From: Desulfosporosinus fructosivorans
GTDB taxonomy: Bacteria; Bacillota; Desulfitobacteriia; Desulfitobacteriales; Desulfitobacteriaceae
Assembly: GCF_004766045.1 (NCBI RefSeq)
Contig: NZ_SPQQ01000011.1
Coordinates: forward strand, 1 to 64,000
Direction: 5' to 3'
DNA length: 64,000 nt
Numbering within the stretch: the first letter of the stretch is position 1; the number at the start of each line of letters is the position of its first letter. A program made the position numbers and the translations under genes. Positions 35,919-43,703 of this stretch are shown in pieces. The notes beneath the pieces were generated by a model that was not told the origin of the DNA, made no database searches, and worked only from the letters and a program-made list of their open reading frames with translations.

Positions 35919-36239
35919 ATGAACGAAGAAATTAAGAACAAAGCCGTAGAGCTTACCGACGAGGAGAAAGACAATAATATAGGTAAGGTTAAACATTCTG
36001 AAAAAATAAAGAACCTTCAGGATGAGGAAATGGACAATGTTGTGGGCGGTGTGAGTGCACACTGGTATGGATATACCTACACCTGTGACGTCGACGTAGT
36101 TACATTTGACGATTTTGTTAAGCTCAGTAGCAGTAAGTATAGGGATGGTTCATATATATGCCCACATTATTCGTATGATGGTTGTCACACTGCAATTAAC
36201 TGTCTTAGTTGTAGTCATTACCATGCCACTAAAGGCTAA
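35919..36239 (+). CDS. RiPP-like precursor 4, duplicated leader and CxxC-tail core
   Basis: This 106-residue peptide has two leader modules in series: ELTDEEKDNNIGKV and then LQDEEMDNVVGG (GG at residues 43-44). The core has YTCDVDVVTFDDFVKL, YICPHYSYDGC and NCLSCSHYH. It belongs to the second core class (first Cys, central Cys, then CxxCxYH), not the zinc-ribbon class. The leader is nearly twice the usual length, most simply by in-frame joining of two precursors. AAAAGGAGG precedes the ATG. Confidence 0.78.
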   Translation: MNEEIKNKAVELTDEEKDNNIGKVKHSEKIKNLQDEEMDNVVGGVSAHWYGYTYTCDVDVVTFDDFVKLSSSKYRDGSYICPHYSYDGCHTAINCLSCSHYHATKG

Positions 36240-36300
36240 GTGAATTGCTGAATTTGGTGGCTCGGGTAAACACAATCCAACGAATTAAGGAGGAATAGTT

Positions 36301-36528
36301 CTGACCAAGGATATTAATGAAAAAGCCGTCGAGCTTACAGACGAGGAAATCGAAAAAACAGTGGGCGGAGGTGAGATTATAAGCACGGTAGTAGAAAAAC
36401 GATGCCAAATTTGCCAAAGCATCTATTCTCATACCTTCGCAAAATGCCCGAGTTGCGGTTCTCCATGGTATGAATCTGTAACAATTTATGAAACACCCCC
36501 CAATTCAGGCGGAGGTTTGGGCTGGTGA
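36301..36528 (+). CDS. RiPP-like precursor 5 with a CTG start codon
   Basis: This 75-residue peptide would start at CTG (36301), 7 nt after AAGGAGG. It has no ATG, GTG or TTG at a usable position. The leader is TKDINEKAVELTDEEIEKTV ending in GGG, and the core has CQICQSIYSHTF and CPSCGSPWYES, a zinc-ribbon pattern, with a Gly-rich tail (NSGGGLGW). The leader and the core are as intact as in neighbours, so it may be expressed from a weak start, or an ATG was lost recently. Confidence 0.72.
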   Translation: MTKDINEKAVELTDEEIEKTVGGGEIISTVVEKRCQICQSIYSHTFAKCPSCGSPWYESVTIYETPPNSGGGLGW

Positions 36529-36557
36529 CTGCATCAGAATCGGCGGTAGCAACAGTT

Positions 36558-36626
36558 ATGTCTGAAAATGATAATAAAGCATTCGAACTTTCCGATGCTG
36601 AGATGGATCTTAAGGAGGAAACAGTC
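36558..36626 (+). pseudogene. MSEND-type leader remnant fused in frame to precursor 6
   Basis: MSENDNKAFELSDAEMD matches the leader of precursor 2, but no GG and no core follow. It runs in frame through AAGGAGG into precursor 6. It has no Shine-Dalgarno of its own. It marks a precursor whose core was deleted. Confidence 0.7.
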
Positions 36627-36887
36627 ATGAACGAAGAAATCAAGAACGAAGCCCTAGAACTTACAGACGAGGAAATTGAAAAGGCGGCTGGCGGTGCACA
36701 GTCTAAAGAGACTGTTGAGAAATGCGATAGATGCCATAGGTATTTTGAAAATAGTGACTTCAGCTACATATGCACGCATTGCCATCATCAGAAATATTAC
36801 CCAAATTGGATACTTTGCAATACCTGCAATATTTCTTATCCGTTTCACCTCTACAAGTGCCCCAAATGTAATTTAGGTAAGATGTGA
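36627..36887 (+). CDS. RiPP-like precursor 6, double zinc-ribbon-like core
   Basis: This 86-residue peptide has a leader MNEEIKNEALELTDEEIEKA ending in AGG. The core has four knuckles: CDRCHRYFEN, CTHCHHQKYY, CNTCNISYPF and CPKCNLGKM. Eight cysteines in four CxxC pairs resemble two zinc ribbons in tandem. AAGGAGG precedes the ATG at 36627; the longer frame back to 36525 runs through the leader remnant. This is the clearest metal-site pattern in the locus. Confidence 0.8.
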   Translation: MNEEIKNEALELTDEEIEKAAGGAQSKETVEKCDRCHRYFENSDFSYICTHCHHQKYYPNWILCNTCNISYPFHLYKCPKCNLGKM

Positions 36888-36958
36888 CTGATATAAGTCA
36901 AATATGCGTGAAATAAAGGATTAAGAACACAGGCTTATAGTACGAAGGGGGGATTACT

Positions 36959-37327
36959 ATGAACGAAGAAATCAAGAACATGGCACAAGAGCTTACTGAT
37001 AAAGAAATGAACCAGGTGGTAGGAGGTACAGGGGGCAACTGTGACTGTTCGTCATCATTTCCAGTCCGCGGCGTAAGTGTCGAATGTAATCAAGTCCTAT
37101 CTCCACCGGAATTCAAAGCGCGTTACTATGAGGGTGAACAGAACAGCTGTGCAAGTCATAGCGCTGCGTCTTCAAGCAACAACATGCATTGCTGTGAAAC
37201 CTGCAAGCATTTTACGGCACGTGTGGGGTATATATGGCAGTATGTCACATCACAGAACGCAAACGGATCAGGTCCCGGTTTGCCTTCCGGTGGAGGGGGG
37301 GGGGGAGAGAAACCAAACCACTTATAA
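36959..37327 (+). CDS. RiPP-like precursor 7, long core with Gly-rich tail and poly-G tract
   Basis: This 122-residue peptide has a leader MNEEIKNMAQELTDKEMNQV ending in VGG. The core begins CDCSSSF, has VECNQVLSPPEF, NSCASH, then HCCETCKHF, the second core class with CxxCxxF. The tail has a run of Gly codons containing 11 consecutive G (37295-37305). Slippage there would change the last eight or so residues. GGGGGG is also the ribosome site region upstream (AAGGGGGGATTACT). It is the longest precursor. Confidence 0.75.
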   Translation: MNEEIKNMAQELTDKEMNQVVGGTGGNCDCSSSFPVRGVSVECNQVLSPPEFKARYYEGEQNSCASHSAASSSNNMHCCETCKHFTARVGYIWQYVTSQNANGSGPGLPSGGGGGGEKPNHL

Positions 37328-37388
37328 CCACTTATCCTTGACTTAACGAACATTTCTGTCACGGGCATTACGCCGTAAGGAGGAAGCC

Positions 37389-37613
37389 ATGTTGCATAGC
37401 GATATGGAGAAAAGAGAAGTCTTAGGCCGTCTGTTTGATTTGCATAAGTTCATGCCGAATAAGCGGATCCAGTCGCTGACTGACTCAGTCGGCGCAAAAT
37501 ACGGCATAAACAGCGGTCGTCGGGAGTTGTCCGACGACGAGCTGGAAGTATGGGCGGCAGGTGACCCCGCTGTCGGACAACGGGTGAAGAAGCCCGAGGA
37601 CGGCTATGAATAA
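37389..37613 (+). CDS. small acidic protein with leader-like motif, coupled to the sigma gene
   Basis: This 74-residue protein is not recognised. A basic, helical N-terminal half (KREVLGRLFDLHKFMPNKRI) is followed by RRELSDDELEVWAAG, which resembles the ELTDEEMxxVxGG end of the precursor leaders, and then a short charged tail. It overlaps the sigma gene by 8 bp (translational coupling). It could be an anti-sigma factor or a sensor recognised by the exporter. AAGGAGG lies before the ATG. The last part of a copy is found near 48444. Confidence 0.6.
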   Translation: MLHSDMEKREVLGRLFDLHKFMPNKRIQSLTDSVGAKYGINSGRRELSDDELEVWAAGDPAVGQRVKKPEDGYE

Positions 37614-38136
37614 TACCGCAACGAATAGAACGGTTACGTCGGAACAGATTTACTGTGACTTTAAAGAGCAGGTTTGCAAGTATATTCGAAATCGGATAAA
37701 CCACCCGCAGGACGTGGAGGATGTGCTGTCCTGTGTATTTTTGAAAGTCCATGAGCACCAGCATATATATGATCCTCTAAAAGCAGGCCTTTCCACATGG
37801 GTTTACGTGATCACCCGTAATACGGTGAATGATTATCTCCGTAGGCAGTATCGTTCTCCGGTATTTGATCCGAGGGAGGATGCTCTGGTGGATTATTCAA
37901 TGGAGGAGCTCCCAGTGCTAGATCGGATGATTCTGGACGAACAGCTTGAACAGCTTGGCAATGCGTTGGAACGTCTGCCTGAGCGGGAGCGGGAAATCAT
38001 TCTGCTGAGATTTTATTATCGGAAAACCTCGCCTGAGGTTGCTGACTTAATGAAAATCAGTCATGTGAATGTGCGCTACCTGCAGCATATTGCCATCGGC
38101 AAGCTAAAAAAAATGATGAATCTTAAGATTCAATAA
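37606..38136 (+). CDS. ECF-type RNA polymerase sigma factor
   Basis: This 176-residue protein has sigma region 2 (residues 15-85: VEDVLSCVFLKVHEH, STWVYVITRNTVNDYLRRQY) and region 4 (residues 110-172: LERLPEREREIILLRFYY, SPEVADLMKISHVNVRYLQ). Region 3 is missing, as in ECF factors. It is the natural candidate for recognising the six U promoters, which have the AAC-type -35 box. It begins inside the small upstream gene and overlaps convergently with the LuxR gene end by 14 bp. The first 27 codons are repeated at 48499. Confidence 0.87.
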   Translation: MNNTATNRTVTSEQIYCDFKEQVCKYIRNRINHPQDVEDVLSCVFLKVHEHQHIYDPLKAGLSTWVYVITRNTVNDYLRRQYRSPVFDPREDALVDYSMEELPVLDRMILDEQLEQLGNALERLPEREREIILLRFYYRKTSPEVADLMKISHVNVRYLQHIAIGKLKKMMNLKIQ

Positions 38137-40693
38137 TGCCCAGCCTTTTTGCCTCAATGACTGCATCGGCAACATTATTGACACCCAGCTTTTGATAGGC
38201 AAGCTTTGTATGGGATTTGACGGTGTTAATGGTCAGTCCTGTTAAGTTTATGATCTCCGTATTCGTATACCCCTGAGCCAGCAATCGAACAATATATTTT
38301 TGCTGCTTTGACAGGTTTACCGGTTTCGAATTCAGATAGAATGTGATTCCTCTATGCTTTTTGGAAACCTCATAAGCACAAAGCAGAACTTGATTCAGAT
38401 AGTGGCTGTCCAGCTGATTCTGACTAGCGGTCCGGTCTGCGAGGGTAGCGATCTTTTTCAGGATGGGCAGCACTGCGGCGCCTTCATCTGCGATAATGCG
38501 AATCACGCGGTAAGGTTGCATTGCTAGCAGGACATCGCTTAATGTCTTGATGGCCTCTTTCCGAAAACCAGTCGCCCATTCCAGTGCAGCCTTCAATACA
38601 CCGACTTCGGCCGTATCCAGTGGACGGCGGTAATCCAAACTGAGCTTTTTCAGTTTTTCAATATATTCCATAGCTATATCCCGCTCAGACAGCACAATAT
38701 AGGCACGCACGGTGGTGAAATACTGATAAAGCTTATAGAAACGAAGCTGCTCCTCCTCAATGACAAAGTGCTGTTCCAACCACATTTTTGCCGCCTTCCG
38801 GTCAGCATCCCGCAACCGGTATTTTGTGTCAATCGCCAGAAAATTAGGGCTTAAATACAGGGCATTTTCCTCTTTGATGCGTGAGGTTAAGCGCTCCTTG
38901 ACACGCTCGGATTCCTTTGCTTTTCCCAGCGCATCAAATATTTGAGATAAAAGGATGAAAACGCAGAAGTGCATCTCAAAACGAAGCTCTTTTTTAAGCT
39001 CGCACTGTGCCAGCATAATGGCTTCTTGCGCTTTTTCCAGCATATTTTGCTCGTAATAAAGTCCTGCCCTCACGCTGTTGCAGAAAGCGCCAGCTTCCGT
39101 GTGGTAAAAGTGGCCGAATACCTCGATAATTGACTGCAGACGGTTATCCATATCGGGGATTAATTCCAGACAGTCGCTGATGGAGCGGTGCATATAAGGA
39201 AAATTCTGCGTAATGGACGGTGTATAAAAATTAAAATCATTTGAATTCTGCTCGGGCAAGGTGCTTACCCATTCGGAAAACCCTTGGGTAAATTCATGAA
39301 TTCCTATGCGAAAATCGGCAAAGCCTATGCTGCAGGCAAAGCCGAGAAGATCCTCTTCTTTTAATAATTTGCGGTTATTTTCGGAAGCAACGTAAGTGTT
39401 TGCGATATCAATATATTTTAGAGTGGCTTCGGCATTACCGTTTAGAAAATTTGCCCAGGCGGCTTCAATCAGCAGAGTGATATTGTTTCTGATAAACTCC
39501 TCGGGAAGCTTGTCCAGTACAAAGGTCGCAGAATAGTTAATCCATTCCTCCACGCTGAAATCCATGTAAATGGAATTCAGCTGATAAAAGCACTGGTTAA
39601 TGCCATCGTGGCTTTCGGTTCGAACATAATAGGCCAGAGACGTGAAATAATCCTTTCGGTCATAATACAGACCGGCAATTTTCAAAATCAATCCCTGAAC
39701 GTCAATGTCGGTACGTTCCTTCAGCTTCTCACGCAGAAATTCCAAAAACAGATGGTGATACCGGTAGGTGTGTGATGAGGTCTTGAGCGCAAATATGTTT
39801 TGAATCAGTAGTCTGTCCAATATCTCATCGGCATTTTCCACTCCGGTCAGAAGAGTGCACAGCTCGGCATCCATCTCATTGGCTACGGAAGTAACCAGCA
39901 TAAACTCCCGCAGCTGTGTATCCCACCGTTCCCAAATATGCTTATTAATATAATTCTCAAGGAACCGCCCGTTTCCCAGAGGGGCGTTCAGTGTTTCACT
40001 TTGAGAAAGCGCGTTGATTCCGATAGCCCATCCTCCGGTAGCATCGAAAAACGCCTGCGCCTGTGCTCTTGTTATTCCGCGTCCCAGGGCACTGTAATAT
40101 TTTTGGATTTCGTCCATCGAAAAGGCGAGGTCGCTGGCTGTAATCTCGACTCCGTTTCTGCTTTCGACAAAATCGTTTAGTTCCTCTGGAAGCTTGTTCC
40201 GGCTGAGCAGCAGGATGTCGAAGGAATAAGGCATACGCTTTAAGATGAAGGGCAGGGATTTAAGGATTTTCTTATTGGTAATCGTATGTATGTCGTCAAG
40301 CACCAGAACATAGGCTCCTTCTTCCTGGGCAAATTCCAGAAGGAAGTTGATGGTATGATCGACGGGAGATGAATAAAAGGCGTTACTGTTTAAAATCTCC
40401 TGCATTTTTACATTATCAGGCTGTACTGATAGGATACCGGTACAAAAGAGCTTATAAAACACAAAGGGGGCGTTGTCGTATTCATCCAGTCCGATCCAAA
40501 TCGATCTGCGACCTGAATCCCTGATCCACAGCAGCGTGGAAACCGTTTTTCCGTATCCCGCAGGTGCGCAGATAACCGCCAGACGGTTATCTGCAGCTTT
40601 GTGATAGAGATTCAATAATTCCTTCCGCGGTGCACAGATTTCAGGCAGTGAAGTGGGGACGAATTTATCATTCATAAAATTTATTGCGGACAT
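38123..40693 (-). CDS. MalT-like LuxR-family ATP-dependent regulator
   Basis: This 856-residue protein has an N-terminal STAND/AAA ATPase (Walker A CAPAGYGKTVSTLLW, Walker B YVLVLDDIHTI), a helical TPR-like middle part and a C-terminal LuxR helix-turn-helix (LAQGYTNTEIINLTGLTINTVKSHTKLAYQKL). It is large enough for the MalT class, which needs ATP and an inducer to activate transcription. Its 3' end overlaps the sigma gene, and it is transcribed towards it. It may bind the R repeats or the sigma operon; this is inference from position. The last codons are repeated at 48577. Confidence 0.88.
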   Translation of the reverse strand: MSAINFMNDKFVPTSLPEICAPRKELLNLYHKAADNRLAVICAPAGYGKTVSTLLWIRDSGRRSIWIGLDEYDNAPFVFYKLFCTGILSVQPDNVKMQEILNSNAFYSSPVDHTINFLLEFAQEEGAYVLVLDDIHTITNKKILKSLPFILKRMPYSFDILLLSRNKLPEELNDFVESRNGVEITASDLAFSMDEIQKYYSALGRGITRAQAQAFFDATGGWAIGINALSQSETLNAPLGNGRFLENYINKHIWERWDTQLREFMLVTSVANEMDAELCTLLTGVENADEILDRLLIQNIFALKTSSHTYRYHHLFLEFLREKLKERTDIDVQGLILKIAGLYYDRKDYFTSLAYYVRTESHDGINQCFYQLNSIYMDFSVEEWINYSATFVLDKLPEEFIRNNITLLIEAAWANFLNGNAEATLKYIDIANTYVASENNRKLLKEEDLLGFACSIGFADFRIGIHEFTQGFSEWVSTLPEQNSNDFNFYTPSITQNFPYMHRSISDCLELIPDMDNRLQSIIEVFGHFYHTEAGAFCNSVRAGLYYEQNMLEKAQEAIMLAQCELKKELRFEMHFCVFILLSQIFDALGKAKESERVKERLTSRIKEENALYLSPNFLAIDTKYRLRDADRKAAKMWLEQHFVIEEEQLRFYKLYQYFTTVRAYIVLSERDIAMEYIEKLKKLSLDYRRPLDTAEVGVLKAALEWATGFRKEAIKTLSDVLLAMQPYRVIRIIADEGAAVLPILKKIATLADRTASQNQLDSHYLNQVLLCAYEVSKKHRGITFYLNSKPVNLSKQQKYIVRLLAQGYTNTEIINLTGLTINTVKSHTKLAYQKLGVNNVADAVIEAKRLGIIES

Positions 40694-40898
40694 ATATGTT
40701 CTCCTTAGCGTTAATACGGTTATATTTTGGTTTGCTTACGTTTTCATAAAATATCTTTATTATACTTTTCTTCACATACAGAAACAAGCGAAAAATAAAA
40801 ACTTTACCCCAGACGTGCAAGTAATCCGGCTGTGTTCATTTTTGCGGCTTTGGCGCCTACAGTTGTCGTTATTGGGGATGAAACAGGGAGGCCTCAAC

Positions 40899-41020
40899 AT
40901 GAGAAGAGCATTTATTACCCCCTCTAAATATGTGTAGGGAGAGGGAGAACTTTTAAATCTCGGTTTTTTTGTCAAAGCCTTTGGGGACAAAGCCCTGCTA
41001 GTTGCCAGTACAAACGGTTA
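40899..41020 (+). pseudogene. glycerol dehydrogenase 5' remnant with in-frame stop
   Basis: The sequence after GGGAGGCCTCAAC matches the first 40 codons of the gldA-like gene (21860): MRRAFITPSKYV then a TAG in place of a Gln codon, and further matches to TNGYA. It then passes directly into the 3' part of a precursor leader (GATGAAAGCCTTAAAAAGG). It is a truncated duplicate. Confidence 0.88.
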
Positions 41021-41054
41021 TGCAGATGAAAGCCTTAAAAAGGAAGAAATAAGC

Positions 41055-41381
41055 ATGAACGGAGAAAACAAAAACGGAGGGATTGAACTTACCGATGAGG
41101 AGATGGGCCAAGTTGCTGCAGGGAAGTCATTGGTTTTAATGAATGCGGCTACTGGCCTACATGGTTATCGATGTTCCTGCGCTGACATCAGATGGCTGGA
41201 TGTCAGCAGTTACATGATGATTGAGAGGATAGTCGGTGTCTGCCCTAAATTTATTAAGAAGGAAGAACCCAAGGAATACAATCATTGTAAGAGCTGCATC
41301 TACTTTAAGGATATGGGTATTATGGACGAAGATGCGATTCAAACGCACAGGGCTAAGGGATACGGAATCGGCACAATTTAA
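41055..41381 (+). CDS. RiPP-like precursor 8, CxxC-tail core
   Basis: This 108-residue peptide has a leader MNGENKNGGIELTDEEMGQV ending in AAG rather than GG. The core has YRCSCADIRWLDV, GVCPKFIKKEEPKEY and HCKSCIYFKDMG, the second core class. The upstream region has AAAAAGGAAG but no complete U promoter, because the gldA remnant is joined 30 bp upstream. It may therefore be weakly expressed. Its leader DNA has a broken copy at 25972. Confidence 0.75.
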   Translation: MNGENKNGGIELTDEEMGQVAAGKSLVLMNAATGLHGYRCSCADIRWLDVSSYMMIERIVGVCPKFIKKEEPKEYNHCKSCIYFKDMGIMDEDAIQTHRAKGYGIGTI

Positions 41382-41454
41382 CGGCAGCGTAGGAGATATG
41401 AGCACCTGTTGCCGATTAATGGCTATTCAGATCAATACTTTAAAAAGCTCGGTT

Positions 41455-41513
41455 TTGACACGGTATTCATAAAGTTTATAAAAGGAGGCAGCAATCAGGA
41501 ACAAAAAAAATCC
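41455..41513 (+). pseudogene. 5' leader remnant of a lost precursor gene
   Basis: CGGTATTCATAAAGTTTATA and AAAGGAGGCAGCAATC match the untranslated region before precursor 1 (21196-21230), but the following AGGAAC replaces ATGAAC and no leader follows. It runs directly into repeat R3. Confidence 0.7.
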
Positions 41514-41594
41514 TCACACCGTCATTTAATAGCACGCAGATTATTTAAAGAATAATCACCCCGGTGTGATTATTCTGTCGAAAGACCTATGGTA
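41514..41594 (+). repeat. R repeat, copy 3
   Basis: It keeps TCACACCG, AGCACGCAGATTATTTAAAG, the ATCACCCCGGTGTGAT box and CTGTCGAAAGACCTATGGTA. The left palindrome is damaged (a TCATTTAATAG replaces TGTGTCGAATAG). The next 43 bp contain the deletion scar. Confidence 0.78.
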
Positions 41595-41613
41595 AAGTTA
41601 GTTATGAATTATA

Positions 41614-41670
41614 TATGACCCACCTGCGTTTTTAAAGCGACAACCTCATATCAGAATAATTCTTAAAAAT
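41614..41670 (+). pseudogene. deletion scar: internal ABC2 fragment joined to ABC2 end
   Basis: TATGACCCACCTGCGTTTTT matches codons DPPAFLK of the second NHLM ABC gene (34801-34824). At AAAG the sequence jumps to CGACAACC and the trailer of the same gene (35822 onward). The scar lies between R3 and U promoter copy 4, where an intact unit has 4.9 kb of export genes. Confidence 0.85.
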
Positions 41671-41673
41671 AGC

Positions 41674-41702
41674 CTAACACTTTCGCATCTAAGGCGAATC
41701 AG
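41674..41702 (+). promoter_or_regulatory. U promoter, copy 4
   Basis: CTAACACTTTC and GCGAATCAG at the standard spacing, 32 nt before precursor 9. Confidence 0.68.
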
Positions 41703-41734
41703 TAGATGCAAGCCTTTAAAAGGAGGAAACAAGC

Positions 41735-42031
41735 ATGAGTGGAGAAAGCAAAAGCAGAGCGAGTGAACTTACCGATGAGGAAATGGCCAGTATATCAGGC
41801 GGGATGGCAATGGTTATTTACACCGAGTATCAGGAATATTACAAATGTAGTCATAAAAAAATATCCGGAAAAGAATTATTAAAAAACCTGGGCCATATCA
41901 ACAAGTGCGACAATTACGATGGTCCCAGGCCTGATTCGAAAAGCTGTGGAGCGTGCAAATATTATGGGCACATGTATTACAGTAATCTGAATGAATTAGA
42001 TAAGAAAGGCTACGATGTTGTGAAGTATTAA
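41735..42031 (+). CDS. RiPP-like precursor 9, CxxC-tail core
   Basis: This 98-residue peptide has a leader MSGESKSRASELTDEEMASI ending in SGG. The core has YYKCSHKKISGKEL, HINKCDNYDGPRPD and SCGACKYYGHMYY, giving Cys, Cys, CxxCxYY as in precursors 4, 7, 8 and 10. AAAAGGAGG lies before the ATG. U promoter copy 4 is complete, so this gene is well placed to be expressed. The next gene is the kinase-like gene 240 bp on. Confidence 0.78.
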   Translation: MSGESKSRASELTDEEMASISGGMAMVIYTEYQEYYKCSHKKISGKELLKNLGHINKCDNYDGPRPDSKSCGACKYYGHMYYSNLNELDKKGYDVVKY

Positions 42032-42270
42032 ACCTGTAATTGCGATGTCGTTTGGAACAAAACGTTAAGGTGGAAGCCGAGTTCAAAATGGCAATGGGGA
42101 ATAATGAAGGTGAAATGATGAGAATAAGCGTCAAATGGTTATTCTCGTCTTTCATTTTAGCCGCCGATAGAATCGGAATGATCTATAAGACGTGTATAAA
42201 CCGGTAGAATAATGACAAGTTTGAAAAAGGGGGGGCTATTATCAAAGATTTTGAGGGGATCCGTAGTGTT

Positions 42271-43257
42271 TTGCTCGAGAAATATTCGCTGGACATTGCG
42301 AATGCCAGCCGCCATTTTTCCACCCGCAATTATGCGTTCGTTTTTGCAATGGACTATTGCTCGGTGGTCATTCGCGTGAGTCCGGCAGAGCTGCGAACGC
42401 GTGAAGAGGTGATGAGCGAGTTTATGTGGGTGGACGATCTCAAGCAATTTCACACGACCGTTTGCCAGCCCTATGCTTCCGCGAAAAACAAGGCAGTCGA
42501 GGAGTTTGAGGTTGGCGGTAATAAGTACAGGGCAACGCTTTTCAGGAGAGCTGAGGGTAAAATCCTCACGTGCGAGGACTGGAATAACCACTACTTCTAC
42601 AATGTAGGCGTATCACTCGGCAAGCTGCACAAAGCAAGTGCCGACGGTTATGCTCAGGGCTTCCGCTATAGGCGTTGTCATTGGCATGAGAAAGCCACCT
42701 TTGATTTTAACAGCTTTCGGCATGCTCTTACAGACGAAATACTCGACATCATGAATGAAACTAAGGCGAAAATCATGAGCATACCTAAAACCCCACAAAC
42801 CTATGGCATGATTCACGGCGACTATTGGCCAGGCAATTACTTCTCCAGCGATGACGACATCTGGGTGTTCGATTTTGACGATTGCGGCTACGGTTACTAT
42901 ATGTTTGACATTGTGACATCCATATCCCAATGGATACAGGAACCTAAGTTTATGCCACAAATAAAGCGCCGTGACCTACTATACAAAAATGGTATGCTCG
43001 ACTCGTTCAAACGCGGCTATCTTGAAAATTACACCCTGCCAAACGAAGCGTGGAAGGATCTTGAACTGTTTTTAAAGCTGCGCTATATGGAACAGCTCAC
43101 CATTATGATACCTGCGTTCGACGACAGGCTCAGAGAGATCATTGGCTTTGATATGGTTGAGCTTGATAAAAAAATTGTGCTTGCTAAGGACGACTTCTAC
43201 GAGGTCCTTGATGGGCTTGCACAGAGTTTTAAAGAAACAATTGTAGCAAAAGTTTGA
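42271..43257 (+). CDS. aminoglycoside-phosphotransferase-like kinase
   Basis: This protein of 328 residues (or 339 if begun at 42238) has the APH/choline-kinase fold: a degenerate N-terminal lobe, the catalytic loop MIHGDYWPGNYFSSDD (HGD...N) and metal loop WVFDFDDCGYGYY. The substrate is unknown. The strongest ribosome site, AAAAAGGGGGGG (42225-42235), points to ATT (42238), where homologues would begin MIKDFEG; TTG at 42271 is the first usual start. It is the first gene of a run with STAS, PP2C, ligase and HATPase genes, the last two overlapping. It could phosphorylate an amino alcohol or an antibiotic. Confidence 0.78.
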   Translation: MLEKYSLDIANASRHFSTRNYAFVFAMDYCSVVIRVSPAELRTREEVMSEFMWVDDLKQFHTTVCQPYASAKNKAVEEFEVGGNKYRATLFRRAEGKILTCEDWNNHYFYNVGVSLGKLHKASADGYAQGFRYRRCHWHEKATFDFNSFRHALTDEILDIMNETKAKIMSIPKTPQTYGMIHGDYWPGNYFSSDDDIWVFDFDDCGYGYYMFDIVTSISQWIQEPKFMPQIKRRDLLYKNGMLDSFKRGYLENYTLPNEAWKDLELFLKLRYMEQLTIMIPAFDDRLREIIGFDMVELDKKIVLAKDDFYEVLDGLAQSFKETIVAKV

Positions 43258-43283
43258 AGAGATTGAGAGAGGAGAGAATTAGC

Positions 43284-43580
43284 ATGAAAATCAACAAGAC
43301 ACAGGATGGAAGCAAATTAACCTTGACTTTTGAGGGCAGGCTCGACAGCAGTAGCGCCCCCCAGTTGGAGATGGAACTTAAAGCTAACCTAGGAGGCATA
43401 ACAGAACTTGTGATGGACTTTGCCGAACTGGTCTACCTTTCTAGTGCGGGGTTACGCGTCATTCTCGCCGCGCAGAAGCAGATGAACACGCAGGGGAAAA
43501 TGCTGATTGTTAAGGTTAATGAGACAATCATGGAGATTTTCGAGGTAACTGGCTTCACAGAAATTCTAACCATCGAGTAA
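43284..43580 (+). CDS. STAS-domain anti-anti-sigma factor-like protein
   Basis: This 98-residue protein is a single STAS domain: LTLTFEGRLDSSSAPQLE, LVMDFAELVYLSSAGLRVI with the phosphorylatable Ser in LSSAGL, and ILIVKVNETIMEIFEVTGF. This is the RsbV/SpoIIAA type. The ATG has GAGAGGAG upstream. Its partners are the PP2C at 43704 and the RsbW-like kinase at 47132. A duplicate with a one-base deletion is at 61965. Confidence 0.9.
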   Translation: MKINKTQDGSKLTLTFEGRLDSSSAPQLEMELKANLGGITELVMDFAELVYLSSAGLRVILAAQKQMNTQGKMLIVKVNETIMEIFEVTGFTEILTIE

Positions 43581-43624
43581 CACGTGAAGTTTTGATGCCC
43601 AAAAGGTGGAGATAAAGTTAAGGA

Positions 43625-43649
43625 ACACCCACTTACAAAAGGTGGGTGT
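43625..43649 (+). terminator. hairpin between STAS and PP2C genes
   Basis: ACACCCACTT and AGGTGGGTGT pair with one mismatch. No T-run follows, so it may attenuate or protect RNA rather than terminate. The same hairpin, perfect, follows the STAS pseudogene at 62305. Confidence 0.45.
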
Positions 43650-43703
43650 CTTACGATTGGATGAAGAGTGATTATGAAGGACGATGAATGGCGGAGGTAT
43701 ATC

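Noticed and set aside
38760..40180. Open frames opposite the LuxR-like gene
   Set aside because: They have no ribosome sites, and the codon pattern follows the minus-strand gene.
42271..43257. Aminoglycoside resistance gene
   Set aside because: The APH fold is clear, but the substrate residues of known resistance enzymes are not recognisable and the context is a signalling operon.
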